Of a DNA stretch of 64,000 nt, positions 58,712 through 64,000 are shown one piece after another. The position numbers were made by a program, and so were the translations under genes. The DNA lies in contig CAVYXF010000007.1 in the NCBI GenBank assembly GCA_963772335.1, positions 1 to 64,000 of the forward strand. The letters run 5' to 3'. The first letter of the stretch is position 1; each line of letters opens with the position of its first letter. This DNA comes from CAVYXF01 sp963772335. GTDB lineage: Bacteria > Pseudomonadota > Alphaproteobacteria > Rhizobiales > Rhodomicrobiaceae. The notes under the pieces were generated by a model that searched no databases, was not told the origin of the DNA, and saw nothing but the letters and a program-made list of their open reading frames with translations.

Positions 58712-59923
58712 TTAACGCGGAGCGGTAAGGCCTTCATCTTCATGCCGAAGCGTGCGGATCGCGCCGCGCAGCTCGGCAAGCCCGCGCAGGCGTCCGACGG
58801 CGGTGTAGCCGGGGGTGATGCGCTTTCCCGGCGCGAGGTCGTCCAGCATGCGGTGGCCGTGATCGGGGCGGAAGATAATCTGCTCTGCGTTGCTGCGCCG
58901 CGCATTTTCGGCGAGCAGGACCTTCAGTATGGCGATCATGTCGAAATCGCCTTCCAGATGGTCGGCCTCATAAAAGGAGAGGCCATCCGCTTCGCGCCTG
59001 GTCGCGCGCAGATGAGCAAAAGCGATGCGGGGCGCGAACTCGCGGGCGATCGCGGGAAGATCGTTGTCCGGCCGCACGCCGAGCGAGCCGGTGCACAAGC
59101 AGATGCCGTTCGCCTTTGAAGGCACGGCCTTGAACAGCGCGCGATAGTCAGTGGCGGTCGAGGCGATCCGCGGCAGGCCGAACAGGGGGCGGGGCGGGTC
59201 GTCGGGGTGGAGCGTCAAAGTCACGCCGAGCTTTTCCGCCGCTGGGGTGACGGCTCCCAGGAATTCGACCAGATGCCGGCGCAGCACAGCATTGTCGATA
59301 CCGCGATAGGCGTCGAGCTTGTCGCGGAAGGCGGGGATCGTCAGCGGCTCGGTGGTCGAGCCGGGCAGGGCGCTGGCGATGACCATAATGAGATAGTCGA
59401 TATCGGCCTGGCTCATTCCCTCATAGGCCGCGCGCGCGGCCGCCTGGACCTCCGGCGCGTAGTCCTTCTCTGCCCCGGGGCGCTTCAGGATATGGAGCTC
59501 GAAGGCGGCAAAGCGTGTGAGATCGAAGCGCAGGGCACGCGCGCCATCCGGCAACTCCCAGTCCAGATCGGTGCGGCACCAATCGACCACAGGCATGAAA
59601 TTGTAGCAAATCACCCGGATGCCGGCCTTTGCCACCGCCTCCATGCTGGCAATCCAGGTCTCGATCGAGGCCGCTGCGCGCCCGCCGCGCCGCTTTACAT
59701 CATCGGGAATTGGGATCGACTCGATTACCGACCAGGTAAGGGCCGTGCGCCCCGGCGGCGTGGTCTCGATGATGTTCTTGCGCTCGGCAACCGCATTATC
59801 GCTCCAGACCTCGCCGATCGGGATCTGATGCAGCGCCGAAACGATGTCCGTCGCTCCGGCCTGGCGTACGTCATCGAGCGAGACCGGATCCTGCGGCCCG
59901 AACCATCGCCAGCCTTCGATCAT
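58712..59923 (-). CDS. uxuA: Mannonate dehydratase
   Basis: 403 residues, TIM-barrel enzyme that dehydrates D-mannonate to 2-keto-3-deoxygluconate. The N-terminal MIEGWRWFGPQDPVSLDDVRQAGATDIVSALH, the ICYNFMPVVDWCRTDL segment, metal and substrate site TLHPDDPPRPLFGLPRI, LCTGSLGVRPDND and FRPDHGHRM are hallmarks of UxuA. It is the last gene of the TRAP operon, 12 bases after the zinc dehydrogenase gene. Confidence 0.95.
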   Translation of the reverse strand: MIEGWRWFGPQDPVSLDDVRQAGATDIVSALHQIPIGEVWSDNAVAERKNIIETTPPGRTALTWSVIESIPIPDDVKRRGGRAAASIETWIASMEAVAKAGIRVICYNFMPVVDWCRTDLDWELPDGARALRFDLTRFAAFELHILKRPGAEKDYAPEVQAAARAAYEGMSQADIDYLIMVIASALPGSTTEPLTIPAFRDKLDAYRGIDNAVLRRHLVEFLGAVTPAAEKLGVTLTLHPDDPPRPLFGLPRIASTATDYRALFKAVPSKANGICLCTGSLGVRPDNDLPAIAREFAPRIAFAHLRATRREADGLSFYEADHLEGDFDMIAILKVLLAENARRSNAEQIIFRPDHGHRMLDDLAPGKRITPGYTAVGRLRGLAELRGAIRTLRHEDEGLTAPR

Positions 59924-59935
59924 GGCGCAAATCCC

Positions 59936-60982
59936 CTAATCCTGGGTGAGAACCACCTTCATGCTCTGCCGTCGATCGAGGGCACAGCGCATCGCCGCGG
60001 CGGCATCGGCAAGCGGACGGCGGGCCGTCACCAGCGCCAGCACGTCGACTTTTCCCTCCGCGATCAGGCGCACGGCACTGGGGAACTCGGCGCCGAAGCG
60101 AAATGAGCCGCGTAAATCGAGCTCCTTCGCCATAATCAGATTGGCCGGCACGGGGATGTCGCCTGCGGGAAGATTGCCGATCTGCACGACTATTCCGCCG
60201 CGGCGAATGCCTCCGAGCGCGGCGTTCATGCCGGCAGTTGTCCCCGAGGCCTCGAAGACGACATCAAATGGGCGCGCGCTGGCGAGATAGTCGAGCGCTT
60301 CGCGGCCGCGGGAGACATCCACGACGTGATCGGCCCCCAGACGCTGTGCGAAGCGGAGTGCGGTTGGCGCGATGTCGACCACGGTCGCCTCGGCGATCCC
60401 GGCGAGCCGTACCGCCTGCAGTACCAAAAGTCCGATCGGGCCGGCACCGACGACGAGGACGCTTTTTCCGCTCAGGTCGCCAGCCCGATCGGCGGCATGC
60501 AGGCTGACCGCCAGCGGCTCGGCGAGCGCTGCGGCCTCCAGTGATACATGCGGCGGCAGCTTGATGCATTGCGAGGGCGAGACGTCGAACTCCGCAGTAA
60601 AACCGCCCTGCATATGCGGAAACTTGCTCGCCGATCCCATGAAATGGATGTTCTCGCACAGATTGGGCCGGCCCTCGCAGCAGGGATGGCAGACACCGCA
60701 CCAGCGCGACGGATTGACGGCCACGCGGTCGCCGAGCGCCAGGCTCACATTCTCGGCGTTGACCTCAGCGACGGTACCCGCCAGCTCATGGCCAAGGATA
60801 AGCGGCGAGCGCACGAGGAAATCCCCATTCCGGCCGTGCAGGAAATAATGCATGTCCGACCCGCAAATGCCGCCCGCGCCCAGGCGGATGCGGACTGTGC
60901 CAGGCGCGAGCGGCGGCAGGACATTCTCCACGATGCGCAGATCTTCCGGGCCGAACAATGTCGCGGCGAGAGCGCTCGTCAT
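59936..60982 (-). CDS. Zinc-dependent dehydrogenase, L-idonate 5-dehydrogenase-like
   Basis: 348 residues, medium-chain alcohol dehydrogenase. Catalytic zinc ligands lie in GGICGSDMHYF and PLILGHELAG; the structural zinc site is CGVCHPCCEGRPNLC; the NAD(P) site is VLVVGAGPIGLLVLQ. It most resembles IdnD (L-idonate to 5-ketogluconate), but other aldonate or polyol substrates are possible. The start at 60982 overlaps the DctM stop by four bases; the frame is open far upstream inside dctM. Confidence 0.88.
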   Translation of the reverse strand: MTSALAATLFGPEDLRIVENVLPPLAPGTVRIRLGAGGICGSDMHYFLHGRNGDFLVRSPLILGHELAGTVAEVNAENVSLALGDRVAVNPSRWCGVCHPCCEGRPNLCENIHFMGSASKFPHMQGGFTAEFDVSPSQCIKLPPHVSLEAAALAEPLAVSLHAADRAGDLSGKSVLVVGAGPIGLLVLQAVRLAGIAEATVVDIAPTALRFAQRLGADHVVDVSRGREALDYLASARPFDVVFEASGTTAGMNAALGGIRRGGIVVQIGNLPAGDIPVPANLIMAKELDLRGSFRFGAEFPSAVRLIAEGKVDVLALVTARRPLADAAAAMRCALDRRQSMKVVLTQD

Positions 60983-62385
60983 TTGACGACGCCCATCAGT
61001 TTCGGCAGCCACAAGGTCAGCTCCGGTATGAAGGTTATGGCGAGAAGCGCCGCGAACAGCGGCACCAGCCAGGGCAGGATCGCCATGGTGGTCTGCTCCA
61101 CCGAAAGCCTCGAAACCCGCGAGAGCACGAACAGCACCATGCCGAGCGGTGGATGAAGAAGGCCGATCATAAGATTGAGCGTGAGGATCAGGCCGAAATG
61201 GACGGGATCGATGCCGAGCTTGAGGACGATTGGCAAAAGGATCGGCACGACGATAGTGATCGCGGCGATGGTGTCGAGGAAGCAGCCGATGAACAGGAGG
61301 AGCAGGTTCACCAGCACCAGAAATACCCATTTGTTGTCGGTGAGACTGAGAACGGCACCCGAGAACAGGCTAGCCGCCTGCGACACCGTCAGCAGCCAGG
61401 CGAAGATTGAGGCCGCGGTGACGATGAACAACACCGAGGCCGTGGTCTCGACCGTGTCTCGCGTCGCCTTGGCGAGCGTGCGCAGCGTCATCGAGCGATA
61501 GCGCACGAGGCCGAGGAATAGCGACCAGATCACTGCCGCGACCGCCGCTTCGGTGGGTGTGAACCAGCCGAGCGTCATGCCGCCGATCAGGATCACTGGC
61601 GTCATCAGCGCCATGACGGCGGAGAAATCGAAATACCAGTCGAGCGCGATCAGCACGGCCAGCGCGATGCCGATGGCGGCGTTCTGCGAAAGGCCAGCGT
61701 TTATCAGCCCGTAGACCGCAACGGGAAATAGGAGAACGATCACGACTTCCAGCCCCGCCTCGCCGAGCGTTGCCCAGCGGAAGGGAGCATCCGATCCCCA
61801 ACCGCGGCGGTGGGCAAACCAGGCGACAGTGATCATCATGAGCACTGTCATCACCGCGCCGGGGACAACGCCGGCAAGAAACAGTGCGCCGATCGAGGTA
61901 TTCGCCATCATCCCGTAAATCACGAAGGGCAGGGACGGCGGAATGATCGGCCCGAGCGTTGCCGAGGCCGCGGTCACGCCGACCGAGACGTCGAGCGGGT
62001 AGCCATGATCGGTCATGGCCTTGATCTCGATGGTGCCGATACCCGCCGCATCCGCAATCGCGGTCCCGGACATCCCCGAGAAGATCACCGAGCCGATGAT
62101 ATTCACCTGGGCGAGGCCGCCGCGCATCCAGCCGACGAGAGCCACGGCGAAATTGTAGATGCGCCCGGTCACCCCCGCGATGTTCATCAGATTGCCGGCC
62201 AGGATAAAGAACGGCACGGCCAAGAGCGGAAAGCTTTCGACCCCGGCGAACATGCGCTGTGCCACGATCACATCGGGAGCAACGCCATAGACGAGCAGAT
62301 AGGCGAGCGAGGCGCTGGCCATCGACACGGCGACCGGGACACCGATGATCAAGAGGAGGAGAAAGCCACCAACCAAGAGGAGCAT
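60979..62385 (-). CDS. dctM: TRAP transporter large permease DctM
   Basis: 468 residues, inner-membrane protein with about 12 helices. N-terminal MLLLVGGFLLLLIIGVPVAVSMASASLAYLL, the FSGMSGTAIADAAGIGTIEIKAM block, and IIPPSLPFVIYGMMANTSIGALFLAG are DctM family signatures. It forms the sodium-coupled transport core. It follows dctQ by three bases and overlaps the dehydrogenase gene. The substrate is probably a sugar acid given the neighbours. Confidence 0.93.
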   Translation of the reverse strand: MLLLVGGFLLLLIIGVPVAVSMASASLAYLLVYGVAPDVIVAQRMFAGVESFPLLAVPFFILAGNLMNIAGVTGRIYNFAVALVGWMRGGLAQVNIIGSVIFSGMSGTAIADAAGIGTIEIKAMTDHGYPLDVSVGVTAASATLGPIIPPSLPFVIYGMMANTSIGALFLAGVVPGAVMTVLMMITVAWFAHRRGWGSDAPFRWATLGEAGLEVVIVLLFPVAVYGLINAGLSQNAAIGIALAVLIALDWYFDFSAVMALMTPVILIGGMTLGWFTPTEAAVAAVIWSLFLGLVRYRSMTLRTLAKATRDTVETTASVLFIVTAASIFAWLLTVSQAASLFSGAVLSLTDNKWVFLVLVNLLLLFIGCFLDTIAAITIVVPILLPIVLKLGIDPVHFGLILTLNLMIGLLHPPLGMVLFVLSRVSRLSVEQTTMAILPWLVPLFAALLAITFIPELTLWLPKLMGVVK

Positions 62386-62388
62386 GGC

Positions 62389-62979
62389 TCAGGCCTCTTC
62401 CGAGCCGTCGAAGGCGCCGGGTCGCTCCAGCACCGAATAGCCGCGGCGCAAGGAGGTTGCGAACACCTGAAGAGCCCGCAGCGTCATCAGCACGAAGCCG
62501 GCGAGCACAGTGTAGAACACAATGGATTTGGGCAGATCGATGGTGACCATGCGCTCATCCGAGATGAGCTGGGCATATTTGTAGAACAGCCAGGCGACAT
62601 AGCCGAAGAACACCACCTGCAGGCCAAGCACCATACTGGCAAGAAGCCGCGCCGCGCCGTGCGGCAGATAGCGGTAGAGGAAATCCACCTGGATGTGCCG
62701 CGAGAGCCGCACGCACATCGCCGCGCCGACGAACACCACACCGATCAGGCAATAGACCGCGATTTCCTCCGTCCAGGCAAAGCTGTCGTTGAGCACATAG
62801 CGGGTGAAGAACTGTAGGATGACGGCCCCGGCCATCAGCCAGAAGATCGCCATCGCCACCCAGTCCTCCGGCCCGATCTTGCTGAGATCGACATGGGCAA
62901 TCTCCTCGTCGAAGACGGCGGCCAATTCCTCGCCGGTGACCGGCGTATGGATCTCCGGGGCCTGAGTTTGCTGCGCCAT
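62389..62979 (-). CDS. dctQ: TRAP transporter small permease DctQ
   Basis: 196 residues, four hydrophobic segments. The TRYVLNDSFAWTEEIAVYCLIGVVFVGAAMCVRLSRHIQVDFLYRYLP block is the DctQ hallmark. It pairs with DctM. An N-terminal soluble extension of about 35 residues is longer than in minimal DctQ proteins. The gap to the binding-protein gene upstream is 130 bases. Confidence 0.92.
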   Translation of the reverse strand: MAQQTQAPEIHTPVTGEELAAVFDEEIAHVDLSKIGPEDWVAMAIFWLMAGAVILQFFTRYVLNDSFAWTEEIAVYCLIGVVFVGAAMCVRLSRHIQVDFLYRYLPHGAARLLASMVLGLQVVFFGYVAWLFYKYAQLISDERMVTIDLPKSIVFYTVLAGFVLMTLRALQVFATSLRRGYSVLERPGAFDGSEEA

Positions 62980-63109
62980 CGTCTCTCAATGTCCCACCGG
63001 CCGAGCCCTGATACGCGAGGCCGTCTATCTGATCAGCTTGTCATTCGAGGTAAGCCACTTGACTGCGTCCGCCCGGGATTGCGGCCCAAGCGAACGCTTC
63101 ATTGCACCA

Positions 63110-64000
63110 TTACTTGATAGCCCGGATCGCGTCGTAATCGGCTTTGCGATAACCGAACTGCTCGAGGGTTGTGTTCTTCGCGACGGCGTCCTGGAACTCG
63201 GCCTTGTTCACCTCCGTCACCGTCAGGCCCTGATCCTTGAAGAACTGCACCAGCTCGTTCTCCTGCTTCTGGATCGCCTTGGTCGCGCGCACGGCCGCTT
63301 CTTGCGCGATCTCGGTGAAGATCTTGCGTTCCTCCTCCGTCCATTTGTCCCAGGTCGCTTTGGCGACGATGGTGTTGAGGTGATCGACGATGTGGCCGCT
63401 CAGAACGATATATTTCTGCACCTCAAAGAACTTCTTCGCCTTGATGGTGGTGAGGGGGTTTTCCTGCGCTTCGACAGTGCCGTTCTGCAGCGCCAGATAG
63501 ACCTCGGCAAAGGCGATCGGGGCGGTATTGGCGCCGCAGGCCTTCGGCATGGCGAGATAGGCCGGCACGTCGGGCACGCGGATCTTCAGGCCTTTGTAGT
63601 CAGCGCAGGATTTGAGCGGCTTGTTCGAGGAGGTATGGCGGGTGCCGTAATAAGTCGTAGCGACGATATGGTGGCCGGTCTTGTCCTCATAACCCTTGGT
63701 GAGCTGCTTGTAGGTGTCACTCTTGGTGTAGGCGATGAGGTGGTCGGGATCGCGGAAGATGTAGGGGTAGTAGGTAACGCCGATTGGCGCGTATGAGCGG
63801 GCGGCAAAGCTCGAGCCGGAAATGATGATGTCGACTGTGCCGAGCGTCAGCCCTTGGTTGATGTCCGTTTCCTTGCCGAGCTGGGAGGCCGGGAACACCT
63901 GGACCTCATATTTGCCATTGGTCCGCTTTTTGAACTCCTCGCCGGCCCAGACCGACTCGGTGTGGAAAGGCTCGGTCGTCTCATAGACATGAGCCCATTT
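63110..64000 (-). CDS. dctP: TRAP transporter periplasmic binding protein DctP (5' end outside window)
   Basis: 296 codons present; the frame is open to the window edge (it enters as KWAHVYETTEPFHTESVWAGEE), so signal peptide and start lie beyond 64000. QVFPASQLGKETDINQGLTLGTVDIII, GLKIRVPDVPAYLAM and the ARTD-like NPLTTIKAKKFFEVQKYIVLSGH block are family hallmarks. It delivers the substrate to DctQM. The region around the conserved Arg (KIRVP) that binds carboxylates is intact, in line with a sugar acid ligand. Confidence 0.93.
   Translation of the reverse strand, partial: KWAHVYETTEPFHTESVWAGEEFKKRTNGKYEVQVFPASQLGKETDINQGLTLGTVDIIISGSSFAARSYAPIGVTYYPYIFRDPDHLIAYTKSDTYKQLTKGYEDKTGHHIVATTYYGTRHTSSNKPLKSCADYKGLKIRVPDVPAYLAMPKACGANTAPIAFAEVYLALQNGTVEAQENPLTTIKAKKFFEVQKYIVLSGHIVDHLNTIVAKATWDKWTEEERKIFTEIAQEAAVRATKAIQKQENELVQFFKDQGLTVTEVNKAEFQDAVAKNTTLEQFGYRKADYDAIRAIK

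Noticed and set aside
61810..62817. Plus-strand open frame of over 330 codons opposite dctM and dctQ.
   Set aside because: His/Asp/Gly-rich antisense shadow of transmembrane coding sequence; no protein family features.

Overview
The window reads as chromosomal DNA of a GC-rich alphaproteobacterium, most likely of the order Hyphomicrobiales (Rhizobiales). The pointers are a GcrA cell-cycle regulator, an NDUFS4-type complex I accessory subunit, a YdcH/DUF465 protein downstream of purE, an HWE/HisKA_2-type kinase, and many LIV and TRAP solute transporters. This placement is inferred from gene content; no 16S gene is present.

Layout. 1-4.9 kb: complete LIV-type (branched-chain amino acid family) ABC transporter on the minus strand. 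5.0-6.5 kb: nitric-oxide-type module, a group III truncated haemoglobin plus PAS protein, divergent from an NsrR-like Rrf2 regulator around a perfect palindrome. 6.9-9.8 kb: enolase-superfamily enzyme, then an ArsR regulator with an SRPBCC protein. 10-14.9 kb: second LIV-type transporter whose two ATPases are fused into one protein, with a sigma-54-like promoter. 15.0-16.2 kb: IS630-family element with a -1 frameshift, then tRNA-Arg(ACG). 16.6-20.4 kb: orphan sensor kinase, FAD disulfide oxidoreductase and TVP38 membrane protein. 20.7-23.3 kb: rpmH-rnpA-yidC, with a long hairpin between rpmH and rnpA. 23.6-26.0 kb: two probable surface or secreted proteins, one built of sixteen 31-32 residue Gly/Asn repeats. 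26.6-30 kb: TPR lipoprotein, rpsU, purK, purE, ydcH-like gene. 30-35.3 kb: acyl-CoA ligase, propionyl-CoA synthetase, FUSC transporter, DMT fragment. 35.4-42.4 kb: run of exported proteins, namely a LAS-type peptidase, two tandem permuted papain-fold enzymes, a DUF2066 protein, an AraC regulator and a caspase-like protein with duplicated C-terminal modules. 43-45.3 kb: tRNA-Gly(CCC), Crp-type regulator, IS5-family element. 45.5-49 kb: CheB-CheR-PAS-kinase hybrid broken by a frameshift. 49.8-56.7 kb: small exported protein, M29 aminopeptidase, gcrA, argD-argF-hslO. 57-64 kb: GntR/FadR regulator, tRNA-Arg(TCT), NDUFS4-like gene, and a hexuronate/aldonate operon (TRAP transporter, zinc dehydrogenase, mannonate dehydratase) running off the right edge.

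The most unusual items are the 31-residue repeat protein, the twin permuted papain-like enzymes, the duplicated caspase tail, the palindrome in the globin/NsrR gap, the apparently leaderless arsR gene, the fused LivG-LivF ATPase with a non-canonical first signature, and the long inverted repeat just before rnpA. Two interspersed non-coding repeat families recur in intergenic DNA. No CRISPR array, rRNA, prophage or recognisable defence island was seen.
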